From positions 310,001-374,000 of the forward strand of contig NZ_JAODPB010000004.1 in assembly GCF_025770735.1 (NCBI RefSeq): a stretch of 64,000 nucleotides of DNA, in the 5' to 3' direction. The notes beneath the pieces were generated by a model. That model was not told the origin of the DNA. It saw nothing but the letters and a program-made list of their open reading frames with translations, and searched no databases. The position numbers and the translations under genes were made by a program. This stretch comes from Shouchella tritolerans (GTDB lineage Bacteria; Bacillota; Bacilli; Bacillales; Bacillaceae_D). Below, piece by piece: positions 8,813 through 16,987 of this stretch. Positions within the stretch are counted from its first letter, which is position 1. The number at the start of each line of letters is the position of its first letter.

Positions 8813-10030
8813 ATGAAAGAAGCCCACTTGGCATCGCTCGTTAAAACTGGTTTCCTTGCGGGCGCCGCACTTGTGCTTGCATTTGCGCTCATGCTGTTTC
8901 CTAAAGAGGCACTGGACGCGTCAACACGCGGCCTTGAGATGTGGTGGCACGTCGTCTTTCCGTCGCTTTTGCCTTTCTTTATCGTTTCCGAATTACTGAT
9001 CGGCTTTGGAGTAGTTTCGTTTATAGGCGTACTATTGGAACCGCTCATGCGCCCGCTCTTCTCTGTACCTGGCATTGGCGGCTTTGTTTGGGCAATGGGG
9101 CTAGCCAGCGGCAATCCTGCAGGGGCTAAGCTAGCTGTCCGCATGCGCCAACAAAAAAAAGTCACGCGAATAGAAGGTGAACGCCTTGCCGCTTTTACGA
9201 ATTCGTCTAATCCCTTGTTTATCTTTGGGGCAATTGCAGTCGGTTTTTTCCACGACGCTGCACTAGGAATCGTTTTGGCAATCGCCCACTATGGTGGCAA
9301 CGTGTTAGTCGGGCTTTCCATGCGTTTTTATGGGCTTACTGAAACGGACGAGAAAAGCCGCAGCAAAAAGGGGCTACACCTAAAAGACGCTTTCTTGCTC
9401 TTGCATGAAGAACGCTTGAAAGATGGGCGCACGCTCGGAAAGTTGCTCGGCGATGCCGTTCGCTCATCTATCCAAACGCTGCTGTTGATTGGCGGTTTTA
9501 TTATCTTGTTTTCCGTGTTAAACCAGATGCTGTCACTACTGGGCGTTCTTAGCCTTGTAGCACTAGCAGTCCAACAGCTCTTTTCGCTTGTTGCGCTTCC
9601 GCCTGATCTAGCTAAGCCTTTTTTAGCTGGTCTGTTTGAAATCACAATTGGCGCCGAACAAATAAGCAGCACAGACAGCGTTTCTATGTTGTTTCAGCTC
9701 ATTGTTGTTTCCTTCATCCTTGGGTTCGGAGGCTTTTCGGTGCAAGCCCAAGTGGCCAGCATCTTGACTGAATCAGACCTGCGTTTCCGCCCATTTTTTT
9801 TCGCCCGTTTTCTGCACGGCTTGTTTGCCGCTTTGCTAGCCGCACTCCTATTTAAACCGCTCTATAAGCCGAATGCCCACGAAACAGGAAGCTTTGGCGC
9901 CAACGCTCCTGCTTTGTTTGGCGAACGTATTTGGGAATGGCTCACCGCCTACGGTGGCGTGATCACCCTATGTGCGCTGTTGTTTTTTATTTTCGCCAAC
10001 GTCCGCGTTTGGTTACGCGAAGTCGGCTAG
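8813..10030 (+). CDS. ylbJ: Sporulation integral membrane protein YlbJ
   Basis: A 405-residue polytopic membrane protein with nucleoside-recognition (Gate) domains. In B. subtilis ylbJ is a sigma-E gene needed for proper spore cortex formation. At least eight hydrophobic segments are visible. The loop GLASGNPAGAKLAVRMRQQKKVT (about residues 103-125, shown in part) and a second Gate-like segment with GLFEITIGAEQISS are typical. The ATG at 8813 follows AAAGGAGG by eight bases; an in-frame ATG 87 bases upstream lacks a site. Its 3' end overlaps the convergent coaD stop by four bases. A sporulation role is inferred from the family. Confidence 0.85.
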   Translation: MKEAHLASLVKTGFLAGAALVLAFALMLFPKEALDASTRGLEMWWHVVFPSLLPFFIVSELLIGFGVVSFIGVLLEPLMRPLFSVPGIGGFVWAMGLASGNPAGAKLAVRMRQQKKVTRIEGERLAAFTNSSNPLFIFGAIAVGFFHDAALGIVLAIAHYGGNVLVGLSMRFYGLTETDEKSRSKKGLHLKDAFLLLHEERLKDGRTLGKLLGDAVRSSIQTLLLIGGFIILFSVLNQMLSLLGVLSLVALAVQQLFSLVALPPDLAKPFLAGLFEITIGAEQISSTDSVSMLFQLIVVSFILGFGGFSVQAQVASILTESDLRFRPFFFARFLHGLFAALLAALLFKPLYKPNAHETGSFGANAPALFGERIWEWLTAYGGVITLCALLFFIFANVRVWLREVG

Positions 10031-10506
10031 CGACGGTATACTTCCTTAAGAGCATAAGCAACAGGCTGTGGCACAAGCTTTGACACATCTTGGGAGTAGC
10101 TCGCCACCTCTTTAACAATGCTGGAACTGACATAAGAATAATTCGGATCTGTCATCAAAAACAGGGTGTCCAACTGTGGCGCAAGTTCTTTGTTCATTGC
10201 GGCAATATTTTTTTCATATTCAAAATCAGCATTTGAGCGGAGGCCTCGCACAATGGCCGTCGCCTCCTTTTCTCTCGCATAATCGACAAGCAAGCCATCA
10301 AACGAATCAATGGTCGCGTTTTTTATATGGGCAATGGATTCCCGTAACAGCCGCTCCCGTTCTGCCAATGGAAAGAGCGGCTTTTTTTTGTTGTTGATTA
10401 AAATGGCGATAATGATCTCGTCAAACAGTGCGCCAGCCCGTTCAAATAAGTCAATATGGCCATTCGTGACAGGGTCAAAGCTCCCTGAACAAATTGCTCT
10501 TTTCAT
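10027..10506 (-). CDS. coaD: Phosphopantetheine adenylyltransferase
   Basis: Transfers AMP to 4'-phosphopantetheine, the fourth step of CoA synthesis. The 159-residue length is standard. The nucleotidyltransferase motif GSFDPVTNGHIDLFERA (residues 8-24), RGLRSNADFEYE (about residues 87-98) and the C-terminal YVSSSIVKEVA are all present. It is four bases downstream of rsmD on the same strand, the common rsmD-coaD operon (ylbH-ylbI in B. subtilis). panE, in the same pathway, lies 7 kb away. Confidence 0.95.
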   Translation of the reverse strand: MKRAICSGSFDPVTNGHIDLFERAGALFDEIIIAILINNKKKPLFPLAERERLLRESIAHIKNATIDSFDGLLVDYAREKEATAIVRGLRSNADFEYEKNIAAMNKELAPQLDTLFLMTDPNYSYVSSSIVKEVASYSQDVSKLVPQPVAYALKEVYRR

Positions 10507-10510
10507 CTAA

Positions 10511-11062
10511 TCAACCCTTCTTGTAAACCGTTAGTTTCGTATCGCCATAGCATTCTTCCCGTCCTTTTACTAAAGGCCCTGCTGTATCTGGCAACTGTAT
10601 ATGTAGTGCTGTTTCACAAACCGTTACGCCTGCTGGCACAAGCAAATTGTAGTCGTCAATCAAACCAAAAAGCGTCTCCATTTGTTGCTTGGCATAAGGG
10701 GGGTCTAACAAAATAAGGTCAAATGAGACGTCTCGCTTTCCTACTGCTTTTAAAGCGCGCAAGCTATCATTCCGGTATACTTCTGCTTTATCTGTATAGC
10801 CAGCATGGCTTAAATTGGCGTGAATCGTTGCAATTGCTTGCTTGTTCTGGTCAACAAAAATGCATGACTCCATTCCCCTGCTTAGCGCCTCAATCCCTAA
10901 AGCACCGCTACCTGCATAAAGGTCTAACGCCTTCCCTCCATCAAAATAAGGGCCAATGATATTGAACATCGCTTCTTTTACTTTATCTGTCGTCGGCCGT
11001 GTTGTTTTTCCAGGAACGGCTTTTAACTGTAAGCCCCGTGCTTCACCAGCAATAACCCTCAT
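10511..11062 (-). CDS. rsmD: 16S rRNA (guanine966-N2)-methyltransferase RsmD
   Basis: An S-adenosylmethionine-dependent methyltransferase that modifies G966 of 16S rRNA. The protein is about 183 residues. It shows the SAM site DLYAGSGALGIEALSRG (about residues 46-62) and the catalytic LLDPPY motif (about residues 118-123). The ATG at 11062 (MRVIAGEARG) fits the family start and has AGGTGA five bases upstream; GTG and ATG codons just before it are alternatives. It is followed by coaD. A long leader with paired segments precedes it (see the separate entry). Confidence 0.92.
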   Translation of the reverse strand: MRVIAGEARGLQLKAVPGKTTRPTTDKVKEAMFNIIGPYFDGGKALDLYAGSGALGIEALSRGMESCIFVDQNKQAIATIHANLSHAGYTDKAEVYRNDSLRALKAVGKRDVSFDLILLDPPYAKQQMETLFGLIDDYNLLVPAGVTVCETALHIQLPDTAGPLVKGREECYGDTKLTVYKKG

Positions 11063-11272
11063 TTCCATCACCTAATCATCTGTTTTTCTTCTATCGTACC
11101 ATATATGAACCTCTCCTACTTGCAACACGCTTACAGTCTGTCCAAGTTTTGACGGATCGGATTACGGCGCCTTCTTCTCCTACAGTAAGCAGACAATCGC
11201 TAGGCCCAGAAATATCCTACAGACAAAGAGCTAGCCCAGTACTAAATGATTCGCATCTCCTTTCATTCATAC
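11063..11272 (-). ncRNA. Structured 5' leader of rsmD, candidate ylbH leader
   Basis: B. subtilis ylbH (rsmD) is preceded by a conserved putative cis-regulatory RNA called the ylbH leader. Here the minus-strand sequence before rsmD contains two imperfect copies of CTGGGC(C)TAGC...TTGTCTG (around 11231-11200 and 11204-11170). It also has possible long-range pairs, GCTTAC at about 11170 with GTAAGC at about 11130, and GTCTG with CAGAC. A sigma-A-like promoter lies just upstream. Synteny and repeats support the call; I could not match the motif consensus from memory, so identity is tentative. Confidence 0.4.
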
Positions 11273-11278
11273 TGCAAC

Positions 11279-11308
11279 GTTATATCTAGTTAACATTGAT
11301 GATATCAA
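11279..11308 (-). promoter_or_regulatory. Sigma-A promoter candidate for rsmD-coaD
   Basis: The minus strand has TTGATA (11308-11303), an 18-base spacer and TATAAC (11284-11279). It would give a leader of about 210 bases before rsmD. Confidence 0.45.
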
Positions 11309-11480
11309 ATTGCCACAAACAAGAGCAATAAGACTTCCAGGCTTCGTCTAGCCGGATCATTCATCCCCTTCCCATTAGAGAAAAGGAACTTCTTTCAAAA
11401 AGCTGTTAAAAGACGTGTATAAAGCGACGATTCCCTGACCATACTGGATGTTAGCAGCACAGTACGTGTTGCGACAACCG

Positions 11481-11518
11481 CGGAGAAGGCTTACGTTTCC
11501 CCATAAGCTCTTCCTCCG
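11481..11518. other. Bulged long hairpin in the rsmD/DUF7147 intergenic region
   Basis: CGGAGAAGGCTTA (11481-11493) pairs with TAAGCTCTTCCTCCG (11504-11518) apart from two single-base bulges, around a 10-base loop. It is part of a 578-base gene-free stretch (11072-11650). A 94-codon minus-strand frame over this stretch has no good start site or recognisable family and is not accepted as a gene. Confidence 0.4.
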
Positions 11519-11535
11519 GTTTCTCCTCTCCCATA

Positions 11536-11589
11536 GCCATGTGAAAATCATGGCAAGGCGCTCTTCTTCATGAAGGGCGCCTATTTTTT
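11536..11589 (+). terminator. Terminator or attenuator upstream of the DUF7147 gene
   Basis: Two tandem hairpins are seen. The first is a 6-bp stem (11536-11541 with 11549-11554). The second is an 11-bp stem with one G-T pair (11556-11566 with 11572-11582) followed by ATTTTTT. The T-run points to termination on the plus strand. No plus-strand gene lies upstream, and the DUF7147 start is about 60 bases downstream, so leader attenuation is a reasonable reading. Confidence 0.55.
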
Positions 11590-11650
11590 GCTCGACAAAG
11601 GCTTGCTCCCATGCTATTCTGCACTCAAACGTAGTTGGAGGAAATGCACG

Positions 11651-12028
11651 ATGATTCAACGATTTATCGAACTAGGAAATGGCTACACTGATTTCTTTGA
11701 ACTGCTAGAACTGGCGAAAAGCAATGCCAAGCGCGCTCATGCTTTTTTGGAGTTGCAAACAGAAGAGGGACGTTCTTCCTTGGCCGTATGCTTTAAGCCA
11801 GCCGGAGACAGCCAATTTATGCCGATTTACATATGCAGGGAAGGATTTCAGGCAAACAACCGCCAAAACAAGCGACTAGCTGCATTCTATGCACTCGCTT
11901 CCGAACTTGGCTTTACCGTTTTCAAGCTGGAAGTGAAGCCAAAAAGCGCATTTTACGATATACAATTATACGACCAATACCTTGTTGGCGTACTCCGCTT
12001 CCAGCGAATTTTGCCGCCATTAAGCTAA
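11651..12028 (+). CDS. DUF7147 family protein of unknown function
   Basis: A 125-residue soluble protein beginning MIQRFIELGNGYTDFFELLELA. I recognise this as a conserved Bacillaceae family sometimes labelled methylthioribose kinase in databases. No kinase motif (no P-loop, no HxD or DFG-type residues) is visible, so that label is not supported here. The ATG at 11651 has TTGGAGG at correct spacing. It is convergent with ylbG and shares a terminator with it. The fold appears alpha/beta. Function is unknown; a possible attenuator lies in front of it. Confidence 0.72.
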   Translation: MIQRFIELGNGYTDFFELLELAKSNAKRAHAFLELQTEEGRSSLAVCFKPAGDSQFMPIYICREGFQANNRQNKRLAAFYALASELGFTVFKLEVKPKSAFYDIQLYDQYLVGVLRFQRILPPLS

Positions 12029-12047
12029 GCATTCGACATGAAAAAAA

Positions 12048-12073
12048 CCTGGAAGGATCAACCACCTTCCAGG
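12048..12073. terminator. Terminator shared by DUF7147 gene and ylbG
   Basis: Perfect 9-bp stem CCTGGAAGG / CCTTCCAGG around an 8-base loop. A seven-base A-run before it on the plus strand gives a T-run for ylbG transcripts. Confidence 0.8.
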
Positions 12074-12352
12074 CTATATGCCTAATTTGTAATCGTATTC
12101 TTTTGCTTTATCTGGTTTCGCCCCTTCATACTCCGTATTAATAAACGGGCGCATGGATGGTTTAACGTCCGTAACAAAATGAAAGCTGGAGAGCTTGTCA
12201 ACCAACTCAGGCACTTTTGACTGGTCGCAATAAAAAACGACGTATTTCATTTTCTTTGAGACGTACTGGACATGTCCAAACCGTCTTAGCTGGCGGGCAT
12301 ATTTAAGCGACGTAAGCCAGACAACAATCCCTTGCCGATTTGGGCTAATCAT
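12074..12352 (-). CDS. ylbG: YlbG family protein (UPF0298)
   Basis: A 92-residue protein of the small UPF0298/YlbG family, found next to ylbF and rsmD in Bacillaceae. It begins with MISPNRQGIVVWLTSLKYARQ and has the conserved core HVQYVSKKMKYVVFYC and ETVxxL-like helix region, ending in a short acidic and basic tail. The function is not established. It follows ricF on the same strand by about 90 bases and may be co-transcribed with it. Confidence 0.85.
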   Translation of the reverse strand: MISPNRQGIVVWLTSLKYARQLRRFGHVQYVSKKMKYVVFYCDQSKVPELVDKLSSFHFVTDVKPSMRPFINTEYEGAKPDKAKEYDYKLGI

Positions 12353-12444
12353 CTTCCATTCCCCTTTTGATCAAATCAATTTGCGTTGCTATCATTTTTC
12401 TCATCCTACATTCATTTTATCCACGTTTCAAGGCCTAAATCTGC

Positions 12445-12885
12445 CTAGCCGCAGCTGCAGCTCCCTCCTGCGCCACAGCCGCCGCTGCAAGGCATCGAGT
12501 CAAAAAACGGGTTACCTGTAGGTACTTTTATAGAAGAAGAAACGCTATGGGCGATAATGGCGCTTAGTTCGTTTAAAAGTGACTCAAGTTCTGTTTCTGC
12601 TTGCTTAAAAGCGGAAATGACCTCATCTTTATCCAGCTCGCGCTTTGCGATACGAATTTCCGCGGATACCGACTTATAATCGGGATGATATTTGCCAAAA
12701 CGCTGCACTTCCTCATGGGCTTGCTTCACTTTTTTAAAGCGTTCTACCTTTGCTTGTGCAGCACGGTTTTCTTCAAAACGGGCACGGGATAAGCGATAAT
12801 TAGCAAACACGCTTGACTGCAGCACCATTGCTGCCAGCTCATCTGACGCTTGAAGCATGTCCATCACATCAATTGTAGCAATCAT
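12445..12885 (-). CDS. ricF: RicF (YlbF), Y-complex regulator of RNase Y
   Basis: Partner of RicA (YmcA) and RicT (YaaT) in the Fe-S containing Y-complex. The complex guides RNase Y in mRNA maturation and is needed for competence, biofilm and sporulation in B. subtilis. The 146-residue protein is almost wholly helical and contains the family block EEVQRFGKYHPDYKSVS (about residues 75-91). A C-terminal VPTGNPFFDS precedes a Cys-rich tail (CSGGCGAGGSCSCG) that offers Fe-S ligands. The ATG at 12885 follows GAGGAGGT by seven bases; a longer upstream frame is not favoured. Confidence 0.93.
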   Translation of the reverse strand: MIATIDVMDMLQASDELAAMVLQSSVFANYRLSRARFEENRAAQAKVERFKKVKQAHEEVQRFGKYHPDYKSVSAEIRIAKRELDKDEVISAFKQAETELESLLNELSAIIAHSVSSSIKVPTGNPFFDSMPCSGGCGAGGSCSCG

Positions 12886-13038
12886 GGCGCACACCTCCTC
12901 TTCCATTGTAGCACGATTATTTCTTTTTAGGGTAATCATTTATACGTTGACAAGCCACCTAAAACCTCTCTATAATTCATTCGACTATGGCTTCTCCCCG
13001 TTTGTTGCCAACCTATCTTTCCTTGAGGAGGAAACATC

Positions 13039-13809
13039 GTGAATCTTGTTACATTTAATCCATTCCGGACAATTGGCATACCAGGCATCGATTACATAAA
13101 GCCTGAAGCCATGTTTCAGGAACGTCAAAAAATTGCCCACGCAGATATATGCCTTTTCCCTGAAAATTGGCAAGTGACGAGCCTCGTCTACGGCTTTAAA
13201 AAAACGATTTTCCCAAGCATTGAAAGCATTCAGCTTGGTTACAGCAAAATTGAAATGACACGTGCATTATGGGCTGTTTGTCCAGACAATGTACCAAACA
13301 CGATGATCGTTGGTTCAAGTAACGCTATGGTTCAAAAAATCATTGCCTCTTTTTCTTTTCCTTTCATTGCCAAAACAGTGCGTTCATCGATGGGACAAGG
13401 CGTGTTTTTTATTGAAAATGAACAACAACTCCGCTCCTATGCTGACAACCACGAAGTCCTTTACGTCCAAGAATACATTGAAAGCGACCGTGATTTGCGT
13501 TTATGTGTGATTGGAGATCGTGTCATCAGCAGCTATTGGCGTATGAATGAGTCAGGGTTTCGCAACAATATCGCCCAAGGAGGCACGATTTCCTTTGAAG
13601 CAATCCCCCCAGAAGCGGTCGCCCTTGTTGAACAAGTGGCAACTGCATTAAACATCAACCACGCTGGCTTTGATGTCCTAGTTGCCAAAAATCGCTTCTA
13701 TATCCTTGAATTCAATGTGCTCTTCGGCAACCAAGGCTTCCACGAGCAAGGTTTGCGCCCGGAATCATTCATTTATGAGGCCATCAAAAAATCCGCAACG
13801 GACATTTAA
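13039..13809 (+). CDS. RimK-type ATP-grasp domain protein
   Basis: A 256-residue protein with an ATP-grasp fold. The middle lobe shows FPFIAKTVRSSMGQGVFFIE (Lys for ATP and the glycine-rich loop, about residues 109-128) and VQEYIESDRDLRLCVIG (about residues 141-157). The C-terminal lobe shows a metal-binding Asp/Glu pair in HAGFDVLVA and ILEFNVLFGNQGF. This resembles RimK/LysX-like carboxylate-amine ligases that add amino acids to proteins or small molecules. The N-terminal part is short. The start is GTG with GGAGGA upstream. It is inserted between ricF and ylbE on the opposite strand, with its stop overlapping that of ylbE. The substrate is unknown. Confidence 0.75.
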   Translation: MNLVTFNPFRTIGIPGIDYIKPEAMFQERQKIAHADICLFPENWQVTSLVYGFKKTIFPSIESIQLGYSKIEMTRALWAVCPDNVPNTMIVGSSNAMVQKIIASFSFPFIAKTVRSSMGQGVFFIENEQQLRSYADNHEVLYVQEYIESDRDLRLCVIGDRVISSYWRMNESGFRNNIAQGGTISFEAIPPEAVALVEQVATALNINHAGFDVLVAKNRFYILEFNVLFGNQGFHEQGLRPESFIYEAIKKSATDI

Positions 13810-14075
13810 TTGTTCGTTACGGATTGGACTGTTTCAGCTACTGTGTTTTGCCCCATTTTCAACATTTCCATCAACATCATTACCATGCTGACGTTGTTTT
13901 GCATTTTTTCAACCCGTTGCGGCCATGTTTTTCCATAAAAATAATTTGCTTCTCTTTCCATTGCCGCAAGCTGGTCAGGCTGTCGCCCAAGCCGCCGGTA
14001 CCATTCAGGATGATAGCGGATAAATGCCTTCAACTCTGGCTGTTCAAAAATTTTACGTTGTACTTCTTCTCTCAT
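13806..14075 (-). CDS. ylbE: YlbE-like family protein
   Basis: An 89-residue helical protein with the YlbE signature FIRYHPEWYRRLGRQP near the N-terminus and YFYGKTWPQRVEKM in the middle. Its Met-rich C-terminal half (MVMMLMEMLKM) is probably an amphipathic helix. The ATG has AGGGGGC upstream. It follows ylbD by 12 bases and is probably in the same transcript. In B. subtilis ylbD encodes a spore coat protein; the role of YlbE is not known. Confidence 0.82.
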   Translation of the reverse strand: MREEVQRKIFEQPELKAFIRYHPEWYRRLGRQPDQLAAMEREANYFYGKTWPQRVEKMQNNVSMVMMLMEMLKMGQNTVAETVQSVTNN

Positions 14076-14087
14076 TTGCCGGCCCCC

Positions 14088-14510
14088 TTAATCTCTCCTA
14101 AAAGAAAAAGGCGATTCACTTTCCCTTTGCCGCACTGGTTCTGACGGCTTTTGAAACGTTTGGATCAAACCTTGGACGTTGCTAAGCATCGTACTAAAAT
14201 GGTTTAGGTGTGATTGCAAATCTTGGATATTCATTTTCTTTACCATGCCCATCAATTGATTGATGAATTCTGTACCAGTGTTAGCAGACTCGTCGGCTGT
14301 TTCTTTTTCATTAGCAGCGGACGAAGTAGTGGCATCTTTATTTTTATAAGGAGTCCAGTGTTCATGTGAACTGCCAAGGACCGTCCATTCTTCATAGGTA
14401 TGCTGAAGCGTTTTGTTCCCTTCGTTTATTTCTTTTATGAGCTTAGGATGTTCCCGTATAAAAGCTTTAAATTCCTCGACTGAAGGATGCAGATTCGCCT
14501 TGCCTTCCAT
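14088..14510 (-). CDS. ylbD: YlbD family spore coat protein
   Basis: A 140-residue protein beginning MEGKANLHPSVEEFKAFIREHPKLIKE, with the YEEWTVLG segment typical of YlbD, a mother-cell coat component in B. subtilis. A low-complexity Ala/Glu/Asn linker (about residues 60-78) precedes a helical region and a basic C-terminus. The ATG at 14510 is chosen because AAAGGA lies eight bases upstream; the ATG three codons earlier sits directly on that site. It shares a 12-base gap with ylbE downstream. A coat role is inferred from the homologue. Confidence 0.8.
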   Translation of the reverse strand: MEGKANLHPSVEEFKAFIREHPKLIKEINEGNKTLQHTYEEWTVLGSSHEHWTPYKNKDATTSSAANEKETADESANTGTEFINQLMGMVKKMNIQDLQSHLNHFSTMLSNVQGLIQTFQKPSEPVRQRESESPFSFRRD

Positions 14511-14658
14511 CTGTACCATCCTTTCTTAAATGGATTATGTATAGTAGTATATCCGCCCATCGAGTCCAATGTTCATCTTTTTTTGCGCAAGCGCTTTAAT
14601 GTTTGGTACACTACTAGAGTATGTAGACCAACTAGATATGTGAAAAAAGGTGAATGAC

Positions 14659-15141
14659 ATGGATGTTAAAAAAAAATTAAACCACTATATGGAACATGCA
14701 ACAGAAGAAGAGCTGGCTGTGCTTGAGCAAATCGTAGACGGGCTGCTCGCCAAACAACAAAATGAACAACTTACCTATTTGGCCGGGATCACGAAAGCAG
14801 AAATAAGCCAACACGACAATGAGACATTTGAAATGCGGATGCCGCTAGGCCCCCTTGTACATAATCCCCTGCAAATCGTTCACGGCGGCATGACTGCTAC
14901 CCTTCTTGATTCAACTCTAGGCGGCGCCGCTATGAACAGCCTCCCGCCCCATTTAACGGCTGTTACTTCCCAGCTCAATATCCATTACCTTCGCCCTGGA
15001 AAAGGCTCATTGATGCGATGCATTGCCAAAATCGTCCATAAAGGCAAACAGCTCATCGTTTTAGAAGGGGAAGCGTTTGATGACCAAGAACGTTTGCTTG
15101 CCAAAGCGACAGCTACGTTTTTTGTGATTCCTCGTAGCTAG
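14659..15141 (+). CDS. PaaI-type hotdog-fold thioesterase
   Basis: A 160-residue protein with a hotdog domain. The core PLVHNPLQIVHGGMTATLLDS (about residues 71-90, shown in part) holds the His-Gly-Gly and acidic residues used by PaaI-like acyl-CoA thioesterases. TSQLNIHYLRPG follows. An N-terminal helical extension of about 40 residues precedes the domain. The ATG at 14659 has AAGGTGA six bases upstream; a GTG three codons earlier is possible. It stands alone between ylbD and ylbC on the opposite strand. The acyl substrate is unknown. Confidence 0.82.
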   Translation: MDVKKKLNHYMEHATEEELAVLEQIVDGLLAKQQNEQLTYLAGITKAEISQHDNETFEMRMPLGPLVHNPLQIVHGGMTATLLDSTLGGAAMNSLPPHLTAVTSQLNIHYLRPGKGSLMRCIAKIVHKGKQLIVLEGEAFDDQERLLAKATATFFVIPRS

Positions 15142-15152
15142 TCGGCAATGTA

Positions 15153-15192
15153 AAAAAGCCAGTAGGCGTATTTGTGCGCTTACTGGCTTTTT
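15153..15192. terminator. Bidirectional terminator between thioesterase and ylbC
   Basis: AAAAAGCCAGTA (15153-15164) pairs perfectly with TACTGGCTTTTT (15181-15192). The intervening 16 bases can extend the structure (GGCG with GCGC partly). Confidence 0.85.
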
Positions 15193-15198
15193 GAATCT

Positions 15199-16341
15199 CT
15201 ATGATTGGGGCTTTAAAAAATTTTGCGTATAATAATCTTCATACACGCCAACGCCTAAGAACGTAAACTCCTCATGAAGCAAATTGACCCGGTGCCCTTC
15301 ACTGTTTAACCAACCTTCTGTTGCTGCAATGCCATCCACATATTTCAAGGCAATGTTTTCTCCTGCCATGGCAAATGGCACATCGCCCGCATTAAATCGG
15401 TCGGCTAAGTTTCCTTTAACTGGCGAAACATGGTCAAAATATTGTTCATCGTGCATGTCTTTGCTGTGCAAATAAGCGACATCTGCTACCTCTTGGGACC
15501 ACTCAAATGGATGCAAGCCATGATAAGCGCGTATGTGGTTTGTCCGCTCAAAGATCTGCTGTTCATTCGCAGCTTCCACTTGCTTCACTTGTTCTTCCGA
15601 CAGTTCTGGCCTCTCTGGAAGCGTACCTGTATAGCTTAATGAGTACGGTTTTTGTTTGAGCAGCACCTCATCCGTCATTAAACGGATGCTTGACACTTCG
15701 TCGGTATGGATATCCATATAAACTTGCAGCCAGTAATCGTCAACTGGCGCAAGTGGCCGCATCTTGTAGTCTTCCTCTGTTAAACGGAACGTGAACTGGC
15801 CGTCATCTGTTTCGACAGGTACATTTTCTTCAAAAGAGTGGTTTTTCTCTAATTCAGAAAAACTGGCGCGTTCATTTCCTAAGAACCCTGCCGCAGCCGA
15901 GCCGCTAGCCACTATAGAAACCACTTCACCACGTTCAACGCAGACGACTAAATAACCATTATCGACATTCGTATAGATCCATGACACATAACCAAAGGCA
16001 GAAGGGTCTTTCCGCACTGGGTCACCGAATGTGGCGATCACATCTTCCTCCTGCTTTCCCATTAAAGCAGAGACATTAACGAGCGAAGCTGACGCTTGCT
16101 CCGTTTTTGCGTCTGATTCGCCTGCATCCTCATCCGTTTCCTCAACGTCATCTAACTTTTCTTCAGTGGCAAAGCGGCTTGTTTGGTCAATGTCTTTGCC
16201 GCCATTGCTAGATTCTCTTTTTTCAGCAGCCATTTGACCGATTGAAGCATCCGGCGCAGGCGCCATCTGGTTTTGTTGTTCATAAACGAGCACTGCCAAT
16301 ATGGCGAGTAGAACCATTAGGAGTGCTGAGCGTTTAAGCAT
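15199..16341 (-). CDS. ylbC: CAP-domain protein YlbC
   Basis: A 380-residue exported or membrane-anchored protein. An N-terminal hydrophobic segment (about residues 5-20) is followed by an acidic, disordered region to about residue 90. A CAP-associated domain covers about residues 90-235 (VSALMGKQEEDVIATFGDP). The C-terminal CAP/SCP domain shows IRAYHGLHPFEWSQEVADVAYLHSKDM in part, with FDHVSP and GENIA. Family proteins are extracellular with poorly known roles, and relatives include the spore protein SafA-linked YkwD. The start is ATG with GGAAGGGATG upstream. It matches ylbC of B. subtilis. Confidence 0.87.
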   Translation of the reverse strand: MLKRSALLMVLLAILAVLVYEQQNQMAPAPDASIGQMAAEKRESSNGGKDIDQTSRFATEEKLDDVEETDEDAGESDAKTEQASASLVNVSALMGKQEEDVIATFGDPVRKDPSAFGYVSWIYTNVDNGYLVVCVERGEVVSIVASGSAAAGFLGNERASFSELEKNHSFEENVPVETDDGQFTFRLTEEDYKMRPLAPVDDYWLQVYMDIHTDEVSSIRLMTDEVLLKQKPYSLSYTGTLPERPELSEEQVKQVEAANEQQIFERTNHIRAYHGLHPFEWSQEVADVAYLHSKDMHDEQYFDHVSPVKGNLADRFNAGDVPFAMAGENIALKYVDGIAATEGWLNSEGHRVNLLHEEFTFLGVGVYEDYYTQNFLKPQS

Positions 16342-16374
16342 CTTCTCACATCCCTTCCGTGCCTTTAGCTATAA

Positions 16375-16890
<516 letters not shown>

Positions 16891-16917
16891 GGAACTAGCC
16901 ACTTCATCTTTACAAAA

Positions 16918-16960
16918 AAGGACGAGATGCTACAGGAGTAGGATCTCGCCTTATTTTTTT
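16918..16960 (+). terminator. Terminator after the YugN-like gene
   Basis: An imperfect stem AAGGACGAGAT...ATCTCGCCTT (16918-16928 with 16943-16952), extended by CTAC/GTAG, is followed by ATTTTTTT. Confidence 0.8.
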
Positions 16961-16987
16961 GCCAAAATAACATTAGAGACCAAGGAG

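Noticed and set aside
11375-11659. A 94-codon minus-strand frame in the rsmD/DUF7147 gap
   Set aside because: It has no good ribosome site, crosses hairpins and the start region of the opposite DUF7147 gene, and matches no family I recognise. The DNA looks like structured leader rather than coding sequence.
11651-12028. Methylthioribose kinase function for the DUF7147 protein
   Set aside because: The protein is only 125 residues and lacks all kinase motifs; the label appears to be a database error carried along by homology.
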